Assembly (NCBI GenBank): GCA_026004675.1 | Contig: BPJP01000009.1 | Location: 155,294-219,293, forward strand | Length of the DNA: 64,000 nucleotides | Reading direction: 5' to 3' | DNA from: Gemmatales bacterium | GTDB lineage: Bacteria > Planctomycetota > Planctomycetia > Gemmatales > Gemmataceae | Part shown: piece by piece, positions 1 to 9,243 of the stretch | How positions within the stretch are numbered: the first letter of the stretch is position 1 | How the letters are laid out: each line of letters begins with the position of its first letter | The notes under the pieces: model-generated | Told to the model about the DNA's origin: nothing | The model's input: only the letters and a program-made list of their open reading frames with translations | Database searches by the model: none | Made by a program: the position numbers and the translations under genes

Positions 1-279
1 ATGTCGCAATCCACGATAACAGCCAATATCCTTCAGCCGAGCAATGTTCTGCTGCACCTGCCGACGCAACTGACCTTCAACTGTATATTGGTCCCTTTCC
101 AGGATGTTCGCCAAACGGGCAATCTCGTCGTCGGCGAGTTCCTTGGCTCGACGCTGCGGATCGATGTTTGCCTGTTCACATAACTTCAAAGCTAACGTCG
201 GTCCAATGCCGTACAAATAACGCAACGCGATATGTGTCGGCTTGTCATTAGGAATATCAACACCCAGGATACGCGGCAT
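1..279 (-). CDS. rpsM: 30S ribosomal protein S13 (partial, C-terminus off the window)
   Basis: Reading the minus strand from an ATG at 279 gives an S13 N-terminus: MPRILGVDIP, then the YLYGIGPTLALKLC helix-hairpin segment and the RQVQQNIARLKDIGCYRGLRH segment that contacts the small-subunit head RNA. The gene runs off the left edge after 93 codons, so the basic C-terminal tail is missing. It lies 57 bases downstream of rpmJ on the same strand, the usual rpmJ-rpsM order of the alpha operon; rpsK, rpsD, rpoA and rplQ would be expected beyond the edge. Identification is secure from family-typical sequence. Confidence 0.96.
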   Translation of the reverse strand, partial: MPRILGVDIPNDKPTHIALRYLYGIGPTLALKLCEQANIDPQRRAKELADDEIARLANILERDQYTVEGQLRRQVQQNIARLKDIGCYRGLRH

Positions 280-336
280 GGTGATCCACCTCAAATTCCG
301 AACACGGACCAAGTCGTCGGCATCGCCCCGTAGGCA

Positions 337-450
337 TCATCCCTGGCGCTGCTTGTGGCGTGGATTGCTGCAAATCACGTAGAGCCGGCCTCGGCGACGC
401 ACCAGTTTACAGTTTTCGCAGATACGTTTGACGCTGGCCCGAACTTTCAT
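337..450 (-). CDS. rpmJ: 50S ribosomal protein L36
   Basis: A 37-residue minus-strand ORF starting MKVRASVKRICENCKLVRR and containing the zinc-ribbon ligands of L36 (C-x2-C near the start, then a Cys and a His near the end, ICSNPRHKQRQG). Length and sequence match the family. It is the first gene of the minus-strand ribosomal cluster seen here and precedes rpsM. Its 5' end overlaps, antisense, the extreme 5' extension of the plus-strand open frame from 428, which is one reason to place the start of that neighbour further downstream. Confidence 0.96.
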   Translation of the reverse strand: MKVRASVKRICENCKLVRRRGRLYVICSNPRHKQRQG

Positions 451-691
451 GGCACACCCCAACCCATCAGCAGTACACAATTGGAGAAATCTTCAATCTA
501 GCGACAAGACAGAAGTCAGGCAAGAGCGCTTTTCTTTTTGCAAAAACGTTGAGGAGGACACGCTGCCATTCGTTACAACGCCCTGCCCCCTGAACTTTGC
601 AACCCTGCTCCGCATATCATTCTTGCGAACCTTGTCTGGTTCCGTTATACCAAACATTATCGCCATATCATGTCCCAATGGGTCAGTTGCC

Positions 692-3600
692 GTGGAATTG
701 GAGGAACTCAAACAACTGATTCAGCAGACGGACCCAGCAGTCGTGCTGGTGCCAGCGCGGATCATACGGCGTCTGTTGCAAGCGGAATTCAAGGTTCCAT
801 CTTTTCTGCTGCATGCACCCCATGAAGATTGCTTCACGTTCGAGCGGCAGTTGATTTTTCGGCATGTCGAGCAGGATGAACTCGAATTGGAGCCGGACCG
901 ACTCCTGCCGGCGCGAGTGACATTATTGTCCCGGCCATCGGCGGAGTTTCTCCAATCCTGCAGCAGGGAAGAAATCCTGTTGAGCTACTGGCGGATGCTT
1001 TTTCACGCCCACATTCACCTGGCCCTCGAAGACAAAGTAGCCAAAGGCGAATTGAACGCCGAGATCGTACGCCAGCGCATTGAAAGAATCGGACAAACGG
1101 AGTTCGATGAAATCCGTAGCGTATTGCAGGAGGAGAACTACCTGTTTCCGCCCATGGACGACGTGGGCGTTTACGTGGAGTTCGCGGCGGTCTATCTGGA
1201 GCTGTACTTCTTTCGAACGAATCTGCGTCCCACCTATTTTCCCGGTCTTCGGAACCTGGACGAGATCGATCGCCTGCTCTTGCAGGAGTGCAACGCTCAG
1301 GAAATCTTCGAGAAAACACGACTGCCTGGTGCTCCCGATCCCATCATCCGTGCCGACACGAGTTCGGATGAATCGCACGATTATTATTGGCGTTTGATGC
1401 GGGCTGCGCGACGCGCCAGCCGGGAGGGCGATCTGGTGCGAGCCGCGATCTTGTGCACAAAGGCGGCTCGAGTGGCTCCCGCCGATTTGAGCGAATCGAC
1501 CCGCAACGAGGCCTTGCAGAAACTCAACATTCTTACCTTTCGCCTGCAAGATATTTTGAAATTCAACGACAGCGAAGCCCAGGAATGGGTCATCGTGCTG
1601 CCCGAACTTTTGGACAAGGCTGACCAGGGCAAACGGCCTGTGGAAGCCCGACTGCTGTATGATCTTCAAAATGCCTGCCGGGAACACGAGAAGAAACTTT
1701 ACAGCCTCGATGTTTTTGAATGGATACAGTCGCTAGGCAAACGGCCAATCAAAAGGCAGTTGACCAGCGTGCAACTGGTTCGCACGACGCAGCATTTGCG
1801 AAACGCGGCCAAAAGGCTGACGATGGCCCGCGTGTCCACGGAAGATCGCCGCCGGCTGGCCCGTTTGCTCCGGAATGCGGAAAGCCTGAGCGAGCAGCGT
1901 TTGCGCGAGCGATTTCGCCCCATCCTGCAGTCGGCGTTCCAGGATGTCGGGTTGACGGCTACCAGTCCTCCTGGCCAGGTCGCGCTCGACAAAATGATCG
2001 AGGAGTTGCTCGACCGGTTGACGGAGTATGGCTTCATCACCTTTGCCGATCTGCGCGACACGTTATCCCGCAACCAACTCAAACTCGCCGATATTTCCGA
2101 TGCCTACTCGTACTGGCGGGGCGATCCGCTGCAACGCCTTGATAAACGCCTCAGTGCCCTTATGGAAGGTGTCTACCGCCGGGGCGAATTCTATATGCGT
2201 TGGTTGGAAAGCATCAGTTCCTTGTTTTTCGGCACCGTGCTCGGCCGCTTTTTAACCCTCAACCTCATCATTCCATTCGGCGGCGCCTTTGCACTCGTCC
2301 ATGCGATCCGGATTTTCTGGAACGAATATCAGAGCAGTGAATGGCAATTCGAAGCTTCGCCGGTTTTGTATGGACCCCTCGGACTTTTGTTCCTCGGCTT
2401 GATTCACGTGCGCATGTTGAGGCGGTTGGTCGCCTATGCTGGCACGGGCCTTTTTCAGGTGTTCCGTTTCCTCGTCTACGATGGCCCGTTGATGCTCTGG
2501 AAATTGCAAGCAGTTCGTACGGTGTTGCAGAGCTGGCCCGCCGTGATGTGCCGGCTTTATCTCCTCAAACCACTCGTCTGTTGGGGGATTCTCTATTGGG
2601 TTTGGCCCGAGACTTTCGGGCAATGGCCCACAGGAATACTGGCCTTTCTGCTGGCGGCCACTCTGCTCAATTCGCGCTTCGGCAGAGAACTTTCCGAAGC
2701 CTATATCGAAGCGATGCTCTTGCTGTACAGCAAGCTGCGCTTCGATTTTTTGCAAGGGCTCTATCGTCTGGTCACGCGCTTCTTTAAACGCGCCACCGAA
2801 GCCCTGGAATATGTGCTGTACACAGTGGACGAAAACCTCCGCTTCCGCGATGACGATCCGCGCATCATCATGGCGATCCGGGCCACGCTCGGCGTTCTCT
2901 GGTTCCCCTTCCGGTACATCATTCGGCTATACTTCGTCCTGCTCATCGAACCGAGCGTCAATCCGTTCAAGTTGCCGATTTCTTCGGTCGTCTTCAAATT
3001 CATGCTGTTGATGCCGTGGTATGCGAAATGGATGATCACCTTCTCGGCGCAAAACGATTTGATCGCGCGGTTGCAGCCACGCTTGGGATTCGGCGTTTCT
3101 GACCTTCTGGTTTGGGCGGTTTTCAGTCCAACGCTCTGGTTATTACCCAGTGCTGTCACATTCTTCATCTGGGAGATGCAAGAGAACTGGCGGCTGTTTC
3201 GGGCTAATCGCGCTGCTGGCTTGAAACCGGTGGTCATCGGCAAACATGGCGAGACTTTGCCACAACTCTTGAAACCTGGTTTTCATTCCGGCACGATTCC
3301 GCGGTTGTATGCTCAGCTGCGGCAAGCCGAGAAGACCGCCTACATCACCAACAATTGGCGGAACGCACGGACATTTCGCCAGGCTCTCGACGAAGTGGCA
3401 CGCTGCGTCCAACTCTTTGTCGAGCGGGAGTTCATCGCCTTGTTGAACTATAGCCGAAACTGGCAACGAGGATCGGTCAAGTGTGGTCAAGTGGAGCTTT
3501 CGTGCAATCGCATTCGTGTGGAATTGCAGCACGCCGATCATCCTGACGAGCCGATGTGGTTGGCATTCGAACAACGTTCCGGTTGGGTCATCGCGTCGAT

Positions 3601-4045
3601 CAGCGAAACCGGATGGCTGGTTCATTTGTCGTCAGAAGAGGCGGACATCATTCAGACGGCACTAGCGGGACTCTACAAGATTGCCGGTGTGGACCTGGTG
3701 CGCGAACAGGTCGTCGCAGCCTTGCCCGTTGACGCCCCCACTTACGACTTCACGGAAAAGCATCTGCTGGTCTGGACAGAAGAGAAAAAGGGCGAACCAT
3801 TCCGATATAATCTGCGCGCCAATGACTTCTTGCTGCGCCCCCAGCCAATGAACGGCGCAACCAGGAATCTTCCCCCGTTGGACGCCCGCCGCCTCTGTTT
3901 TTCCCGCTTTCCTTTGACCTGGCAGCAATGGGAAAATTATTGGGCCAACAACAGTCCGGGCACGAGTAATGATCGCATCTGGCATCATGATTTCCCTGCT
4001 GTTTTGATCCCTCGTGCCAACGGGGAAGCCCGCTATCTCTCTTGA
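692..4045 (+). CDS. large conserved membrane protein of unknown function
   Basis: The frame is open from 428 to 4045, but the first 88 codons overlap rpmJ antisense and do not look like protein, so I place the start at a GTG at 692 (VELEELKQLIQQTDP), giving about 1117 residues. The N-terminal half is soluble, charged and helical. Roughly residues 560-950 carry several hydrophobic segments (for example FLTLNLIIPFGGAFALVHAI and LGLLFLGLIHV), and a soluble C-terminal domain of about 200 residues follows. No family was recognised. An alternative CTG start at 563 has a strong upstream GAGGAGG (551-557). It is transcribed divergently from the ribosomal operon and stands alone. The function is unknown. 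Confidence 0.8.
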   Translation: MELEELKQLIQQTDPAVVLVPARIIRRLLQAEFKVPSFLLHAPHEDCFTFERQLIFRHVEQDELELEPDRLLPARVTLLSRPSAEFLQSCSREEILLSYWRMLFHAHIHLALEDKVAKGELNAEIVRQRIERIGQTEFDEIRSVLQEENYLFPPMDDVGVYVEFAAVYLELYFFRTNLRPTYFPGLRNLDEIDRLLLQECNAQEIFEKTRLPGAPDPIIRADTSSDESHDYYWRLMRAARRASREGDLVRAAILCTKAARVAPADLSESTRNEALQKLNILTFRLQDILKFNDSEAQEWVIVLPELLDKADQGKRPVEARLLYDLQNACREHEKKLYSLDVFEWIQSLGKRPIKRQLTSVQLVRTTQHLRNAAKRLTMARVSTEDRRRLARLLRNAESLSEQRLRERFRPILQSAFQDVGLTATSPPGQVALDKMIEELLDRLTEYGFITFADLRDTLSRNQLKLADISDAYSYWRGDPLQRLDKRLSALMEGVYRRGEFYMRWLESISSLFFGTVLGRFLTLNLIIPFGGAFALVHAIRIFWNEYQSSEWQFEASPVLYGPLGLLFLGLIHVRMLRRLVAYAGTGLFQVFRFLVYDGPLMLWKLQAVRTVLQSWPAVMCRLYLLKPLVCWGILYWVWPETFGQWPTGILAFLLAATLLNSRFGRELSEAYIEAMLLLYSKLRFDFLQGLYRLVTRFFKRATEALEYVLYTVDENLRFRDDDPRIIMAIRATLGVLWFPFRYIIRLYFVLLIEPSVNPFKLPISSVVFKFMLLMPWYAKWMITFSAQNDLIARLQPRLGFGVSDLLVWAVFSPTLWLLPSAVTFFIWEMQENWRLFRANRAAGLKPVVIGKHGETLPQLLKPGFHSGTIPRLYAQLRQAEKTAYITNNWRNARTFRQALDEVARCVQLFVEREFIALLNYSRNWQRGSVKCGQVELSCNRIRVELQHADHPDEPMWLAFEQRSGWVIASISETGWLVHLSSEEADIIQTALAGLYKIAGVDLVREQVVAALPVDAPTYDFTEKHLLVWTEEKKGEPFRYNLRANDFLLRPQPMNGATRNLPPLDARRLCFSRFPLTWQQWENYWANNSPGTSNDRIWHHDFPAVLIPRANGEARYLS

Positions 4046-4213
4046 GCGATTGCCTCTCGCCGCGACACTCGCCAAAAGCTGTCCCGTTCAGGTGGTTCCG
4101 TTCTTGCCCAAGAGTGTTCCGCGACAAGGAAAATGGTTTCGCGTCACGCGAACTTGTCGCATAATCGCCTTGACTGGTATCCGACTTCTCCATACTTGCC
4201 GGGAGGCTGTTTC

Positions 4214-5354
4214 ATGGACGCCCTACAATACGCCAAGGATCTGATCGCCTTCGATTCCGTCAGTCGGCAGTCGAACGCCTCGGTCAGCGACTATGTCGAA
4301 CGGCGGCTGAAAGAACAGGGGTTCGATACGGAACGCATCGAATATGACGATCACAACGGCGTTCGCAAGGTGAATGTGATCGCCAAGAAGGGCAAGGGAA
4401 CCGGCGGCCTGGCTTATTTCGGACATACGGACGTTGTGCCGGCCGACGACTGGCGCTTCGCGGAACACGGACCGTTTTCCGCCGACCGTCAAAGACAACA
4501 AGTTGTTCGGTCGGGGCAGCTGCGACATGAAAGGCTCGATTGCCTGCATGCTGTCGGCCGCTAGCTCGTTCCGGGCAAGCGACCTGAGGCAGCCTCTTTA
4601 TTTCACTTGTACCGCCGATGAAGAAGTCGGCTACGTCGGCGCACGTGAAGTTGCCAAACGCTCACAACTCTACAAGGAAATGCTCGACTCGGATACGCGG
4701 GGCATCATCGGCGAGCCAACTCGACTGCAAGTCGTTTACGCCCACAAGGGGACCTTCGGCTTCCGCGCTATTTCCGAAGGTCAGGCCGCCCACTCCAGCA
4801 CTCGCCAAGGAAAAAATGCCAACCTCGCCATGATCCCTTTCCTGGTTGAAATGAAAGCCATCCATGACGAAACGGAATCGGACCCGCGCTGGCAAAACAG
4901 CGAATTCGATCCGCCGACGTTGAGTTGGAACATCGGCATCAATGATCATACCCACGCGATCAATATCAAGCCGCCCCAGAGTATTTGCACCGTCTATTTT
5001 CGCCCCATGCCCGGCCAGGATCCTCAAATATGGATCGACCGCTCTCGCGCTGCTGCGGAAAAACATGGCCTGAAATTCGAAATCCTGCACACCGGCAACC
5101 CGTTCTATACCGATCCCCATTCCGATTTCGTGCAAACCATGCTGAAATTGACCGGCAATCGGACGGCGACGACAGTAGCCTATGGCACGGATGGCGGCGT
5201 TTTCGGCGAAATGAAACACCTGGTCGTTTTCGGTCCCGGCGACATCGCCCAGGCCCATACCTGGGATGAATGGATCGACCTGGACCAACTCCGACGCGGC
5301 ACCGAACTGTACGCCCGGTTGATCCAGCGGTGGTGTCTCGAAAGCGACAACTAA
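4214..5354 (+). pseudogene. M20 family deacylase (acetylornithine deacetylase/succinyl-diaminopimelate desuccinylase-like), one frameshift
   Basis: The ATG at 4214 follows GGGAGG (4201-4206). The first frame gives MDALQYAKDLIAFDSVSRQS and the metal-site segment YFGHTDVVPADDW. Near 4475-4478 the frame moves by +1, after which LFGRGSCDMKGSIACML, the dimetal and catalytic segment TADEEVGYVG, and IIGEPTRL continue in the third frame to 5354. Removing one T from the four-T run joins the two halves as GPFPPTVKDNKLFGRGSCDMKG, a normal M20 sequence. All landmarks of a complete enzyme of about 380 residues are present, so a base-calling insertion is more likely than true inactivation. The substrate cannot be fixed from sequence; ArgE or DapE activity is possible. 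Confidence 0.85.
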
Positions 5355-5393
5355 CGTATCTGTTGAAACACCTGTAAATCCGGAAAGAAAACC

Positions 5394-6350
5394 ATGTCCC
5401 AACCCGAGGTACTCTGTTGCGGCATCGTGGTCGCCGACCACGTTTGCAGTCCGATTTCTCATGTGCCGCGCCCCGGCGAACTCGTAATGAGTGAGCGCAT
5501 GCTGTTGACCATAGGCGGCTGCGCTTCCAACACCGCCGTCGATCTAGCCAAGATGGACGTGCCGGTTGCGGTGGTTGGCAAGATCGGCGACGACGTTTTT
5601 GGCGGAATCGTGGCGGATTCGCTCAGGCAACAAGGAGTCGACGTTTCTCTCTTGCAAATCGCTCCCGGTGTCGACACCAGCCAGACCCTCATCGTGAATG
5701 TCAAAGGCGAAGACCGCCGCTTTATTCACACCTTTGGCGCCAATTCGCTCTTCCGCGCTGCCGACATCCCTCTTGAGGCTGTCCGCCGCTGCAAGGTCAT
5801 CTACCTTGGCGGCTATCTGCTCATGGAAAACATTGTCCAAGAAGAACTCGTCGCCACGTTCGAAGCCGCTCGCGCCGCCGGTGCCAGGACGGTGCTCGAC
5901 GTGGCGACCCCTGGTCGGGACGACTACCTGCCGCGCCTGGAAAAGATTCTTCCCGTCACGGACGTTTTTCTGCCCAATAGGGATGAGGCCGAATGCATTA
6001 CCGGCGAAACCGATCCGCTCTCCCAGGCCGAAACACTGCGCAAACTGGGAGCCAACACGGTCGTCATCACCTGCGGGGGAGAAGGTTCGGTTCTTGTGAA
6101 TGACCGTGTTCGCTTGCGGGCGGGAACCTTCCCGGTCGAATTCGTCGATGGGAGCGGAGGTGGTGACGCCTTCGATGCGGGCTTTATCTTCGGGTTGCTT
6201 CACCGAATGGAAGTCGAAGACTGCTTGCGTGTCGCCAGTGCCTTGGGAGCCAGTTGTGTCCGGGCGATCGGCACGACACCAGGAGTCTTCACGCGTCAAG
6301 AATGCGAGGAATTTTTGCGCCGGCATGATCTCGAGATCGCAAGATTGTAG
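5394..6350 (+). CDS. PfkB/ribokinase family sugar kinase
   Basis: A 318-residue protein of typical PfkB length. An N-terminal Gly-rich substrate region (TIGGCASNTAVDLAKMDVPVA) is followed by VGKIGDDVFGGIV. The C-terminal nucleotide and anion-hole signature DGSGGGDAFDAGFIFGLL holds the catalytic base Asp, in GGGD rather than the common GAGD form. NRDEAECITGE is the usual central motif. The family phosphorylates a sugar or nucleoside hydroxyl with ATP in the cytoplasm; the substrate is not predictable. It follows the M20 gene by 39 bases and precedes a DUF1501 gene. Confidence 0.9.
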   Translation: MSQPEVLCCGIVVADHVCSPISHVPRPGELVMSERMLLTIGGCASNTAVDLAKMDVPVAVVGKIGDDVFGGIVADSLRQQGVDVSLLQIAPGVDTSQTLIVNVKGEDRRFIHTFGANSLFRAADIPLEAVRRCKVIYLGGYLLMENIVQEELVATFEAARAAGARTVLDVATPGRDDYLPRLEKILPVTDVFLPNRDEAECITGETDPLSQAETLRKLGANTVVITCGGEGSVLVNDRVRLRAGTFPVEFVDGSGGGDAFDAGFIFGLLHRMEVEDCLRVASALGASCVRAIGTTPGVFTRQECEEFLRRHDLEIARL

Positions 6351-6459
6351 AACGAATCGCACCCCTATTTCGTCTGTTTTTTGATTGTGTGGGAAGAAAG
6401 TCCAAGCTAAACTTTAGGTACTCGTGCTCGAGTCTGTTTTCTTTTTAGGGGGGTAAACA

Positions 6460-7734
6460 ATGTTGACACTGTGGGGCGAACAGCAGAAGTTCTGCGATGG
6501 CGTAACGCGTCGTGGATTTCTCAAGATTGGCGCCCTGGGGGCGGCCGGCTTGACCTTGGCCGACTTGCTCCGTCTACGGGCCCAAGCAGGCAACGCCTCT
6601 TCCAACAAAGCCTGCATCATGATTTATCTGCCGGGCGGTCCATCCCACATGGACATGTATGACCTCAAGCCCGATGCCCCGTCTGAGTTTCGCGGACAGT
6701 TCAAGCCAATTCAAACCAACGTGCCTGGCGTGCAAATTTGCGAGCACTTCCCGATGCAAGCCAGGATGTGGGACAAGCTCGCCTGCATTCGCTCGCTCGT
6801 AACCGTCAACGAGCATTCAGACACGATGGTCATGACCGGTTACCCCGATCGGGTCAACCGCATGGCGAATCACCCGTCGTTTGGCGCGGTCGTTTCCAAG
6901 GTTCGCAGCACCTCCGGTGATCAGGGCGTGCCTGCTTTCGTCAGTTTGCGAGGATCGACGCGAGGCACAGAGCCGGGATTCCTGGGAATTGCACATCGAC
7001 CGTTCACGCCAAGTGGCCCTGGCTTGAACAACCTGCGACTTAATCGCAGCATGGCCGTCAATCTCGAAGATCGGCGCAAACTCCTTTCCGAGTTCGACAC
7101 CATTCGCCGAGATATCGATGCCAGTGGTTCCATGGCGGGGATGGATGACATTACCGCCCGTGCCTTCGAAATGGTCACCTCCGGCAAGATTCTCAAGGCT
7201 CTCGATCTGAGCCGGGAAGACCCGCGCGTGCGCGACCGCTACAAAGGAGTCGAAAGATTCCTTACCGCTCGCAGACTGATCGAAGCTGGTTGCGGCGTCG
7301 TCACCCTGGCGATCGGCGGATGGGACACGCACAGCAACAACTTCAAAACCCTGGAAAAACAGCTTCCGCAGGTCGACCGTGCCGTCGCCAACCTCGTGCA
7401 GGACCTGCACGACCGCGGCATGGACAAAGACGTATCGGTCGTTATGTGGGGTGAATTCGGCCGGACTCCGCGAATCAACAAGAATTCCGGCCGCGACCAC
7501 TGGCCGCAAGTCATGTCCGCTCTCATTGCGGGCGGCGGCCTTAAAATGGGACAAGCCATCGGCGAAAGCACCTCGCGAGGCGAACGCCCCAAGGATCGGC
7601 CCATCTCACCTTCCAATGTGCTCAGCACCCTCTATCGAGCCATGGGCATCGATCCGTCGCGGACATTCAACGATCCATCCGGGCGGCCGATCTATATCCT
7701 CGATGAACGCGAACCGGTGCACGAACTCCTTTAG
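6460..7734 (+). CDS. DUF1501 domain protein with Tat-like signal
   Basis: A 424-residue protein with an N-terminal twin-arginine export signal (VTRRGFLKIGALGAAGLTLADLL). The alkaline-phosphatase-like DUF1501 fold follows: MIYLPGGPSHMDMYDLKPDAP, then GGWDTHSNNF, and MWGEFGRTPRINKNSGRDHWP near the C-terminus, which carries the likely metal ligands of this sulfatase-like family. The start is supported by an upstream GGGGGG tract and near-standard spacing. These proteins are very numerous in planctomycetes, often paired with cytochrome-domain DUF1549/DUF1553 partners, but no such partner is adjacent here. Export by Tat and a hydrolase-like fold are supported; a specific activity is not. Confidence 0.93.
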   Translation: MLTLWGEQQKFCDGVTRRGFLKIGALGAAGLTLADLLRLRAQAGNASSNKACIMIYLPGGPSHMDMYDLKPDAPSEFRGQFKPIQTNVPGVQICEHFPMQARMWDKLACIRSLVTVNEHSDTMVMTGYPDRVNRMANHPSFGAVVSKVRSTSGDQGVPAFVSLRGSTRGTEPGFLGIAHRPFTPSGPGLNNLRLNRSMAVNLEDRRKLLSEFDTIRRDIDASGSMAGMDDITARAFEMVTSGKILKALDLSREDPRVRDRYKGVERFLTARRLIEAGCGVVTLAIGGWDTHSNNFKTLEKQLPQVDRAVANLVQDLHDRGMDKDVSVVMWGEFGRTPRINKNSGRDHWPQVMSALIAGGGLKMGQAIGESTSRGERPKDRPISPSNVLSTLYRAMGIDPSRTFNDPSGRPIYILDEREPVHELL

Positions 7735-7761
7735 CCGGTTTGCTCGCTCGACCAACGATAT

Positions 7762-7796
7762 GCCGGGAGTTTTCACTCCCGGCTTTTTGTTTTTTG
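7762..7796 (+). terminator. rho-independent terminator after the DUF1501 gene
   Basis: A perfect 9-bp stem (GCCGGGAGT / ACTCCCGGC) with a four-base TTTC loop is followed directly by a run of T broken by a single G. It lies 28 bases after the DUF1501 stop codon and isolates the downstream nuclease cassette from upstream transcription. Confidence 0.92.
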
Positions 7797-7977
7797 GTAG
7801 CCCGAAAAAACAGCCATCCCCTGTAAACATTCGCCAGTGCCTCTTTTTTCTCTTCTGAAATCGGCTTGTCTCAGTCGGCCAATGGCTCTTTCTGCTTTAT
7901 CCTTGCCTCGAGCACGGACAGGGATAATACTACATTCGTTATTGGACTTCTAATCGACTCCGAATGCGACGGCACTG

Positions 7978-9243
7978 ATGTCCTCGCCCGCGCTTGGATT
8001 TTACGATCTTCTGACCTACCTGGACCGGCAACAATCGAGCCGTCTTCGGGGTTGTCCCAACGTGACGGTCTTGCAGGGACCGTTGGGACTGGCTCGCCAC
8101 GTCTGGGAATCGTGGTGCCAGCGAACCGGTCGGCCCGTTGCTTCATGTGACCCAGCCGAACCCATCTCTCCTGAATCCATCGGAAAAAAGTGGTTCGAGA
8201 CTTTGGCAAGCGTCGACGATCTTTATGGGCGTGCGGTCGCCTGCCTTGCCCGTGCCAGCGGACTGGATGCAGGCGAAATCGAAACCAAGCTCGCCATTTC
8301 CACTGGCTTCGACCTCGATGCGTTCTATCGACGCTGCCGGTTTGCCGAAGATGACCCAGCGGTGGCCTTGGCCCGCCTCATCATCGAAAAACGGCGCGCC
8401 GGTCAGGTTATATCGGCCGAGGACGTAGTACGCCTCGAATGGAGGACAACCAACGGCCGGCCGCCCTGGCTTAAGGTTTTCCAATCGGCGACTGGGCTGG
8501 TGTCTGTCGAACGTCTCCCCGCACTTTTCCTGACGGCTCGAGCGCCCGCCGAACTGAGCCAGGCGGCGTCTTGGTTGGAGATCGTCTGCGAAGAAATACC
8601 ATCGATGCCCGTGGCGATCAGCGCCCAAGGAAAGACCGTCCGCGATTTCCTGAAACACGAGGCGCCCAGTCGTCTCACCGCCATAGTACGAGAAGGGGCC
8701 GTTGTTTTACGTGCCTGGGAGCATGAAGAAGTCCGTCACCGACTCGAAAAGGCGGGGATCGACGGCGGCAAACTATGCCGAGCTTCTGCGCAACTGGGAG
8801 GCGATGCCCTGTGGGACGATGTCGCTGAATCATTCGTTGAATTGGGGCAGCACCGGCATGGCAAAGTTGTCGCCGGTATCGCACGCAGTAGCGCCGAACA
8901 GTTCCTTTTCGATTTTCTCGAATCCCATCCTGCGACGACAGGACTGTTTCGTTTGAATTCGTCGCTCGATTTTTCCTTCGGCCCCGGGGTGGCGGAAGTC
9001 GATCTTTTCTGTCCGGAACTTCGATTGGTTATTGAAATCGACGGTTATTTCCACTTCCAGGATCCGGAACATTACCGCCGAGACCGCCGCAAGGATTTTC
9101 TATTGCAGAAGCAAGGTTATGTCGTTTTGCGTTTTCTGGCCGACGATATCGCCTGTCGCTTGGAAGAAATCGCCGAGACCATCATGGAAGCGATTGTCCA
9201 TTGCCGATCCCTCCGCGGAACAAGGAGAACCCATGGTGATTGA
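7978..9243 (+). CDS. DUF559/Vsr-like PD-(D/E)XK endonuclease with a large uncharacterised N-terminal region
   Basis: A 421-residue protein. The last 90 or so residues are a DUF559-type nuclease: AEVDLFCPELRLVIEIDG holds Asp342, Glu353 and Asp355 in the D...E-x-D pattern of the PD-(D/E)XK/Vsr fold, followed by YFHF and then RRDRRKDFLLQKQGYVVLRF, all typical of that family. The first 330 residues match nothing I recognise; they are mixed helical with no membrane segment. It is the first gene of a tight three-gene set: its 3' end overlaps the next start by 11 bases. The inferred role is DNA cleavage directed by the ATPase partner, as in restriction or defence systems. The nuclease fold is confident; the system assignment is inference. 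Confidence 0.82.
   Translation: MSSPALGFYDLLTYLDRQQSSRLRGCPNVTVLQGPLGLARHVWESWCQRTGRPVASCDPAEPISPESIGKKWFETLASVDDLYGRAVACLARASGLDAGEIETKLAISTGFDLDAFYRRCRFAEDDPAVALARLIIEKRRAGQVISAEDVVRLEWRTTNGRPPWLKVFQSATGLVSVERLPALFLTARAPAELSQAASWLEIVCEEIPSMPVAISAQGKTVRDFLKHEAPSRLTAIVREGAVVLRAWEHEEVRHRLEKAGIDGGKLCRASAQLGGDALWDDVAESFVELGQHRHGKVVAGIARSSAEQFLFDFLESHPATTGLFRLNSSLDFSFGPGVAEVDLFCPELRLVIEIDGYFHFQDPEHYRRDRRKDFLLQKQGYVVLRFLADDIACRLEEIAETIMEAIVHCRSLRGTRRTHGD

Noticed and set aside
428..691. N-terminal extension of the large membrane protein
   Set aside because: Overlaps rpmJ antisense and has an atypical composition; the GTG at 692 gives a better start.
6414..6460. sigma-54 promoter before the DUF1501 gene
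   Set aside because: No TGGCAC-N5-TTGCA pattern could be seen.
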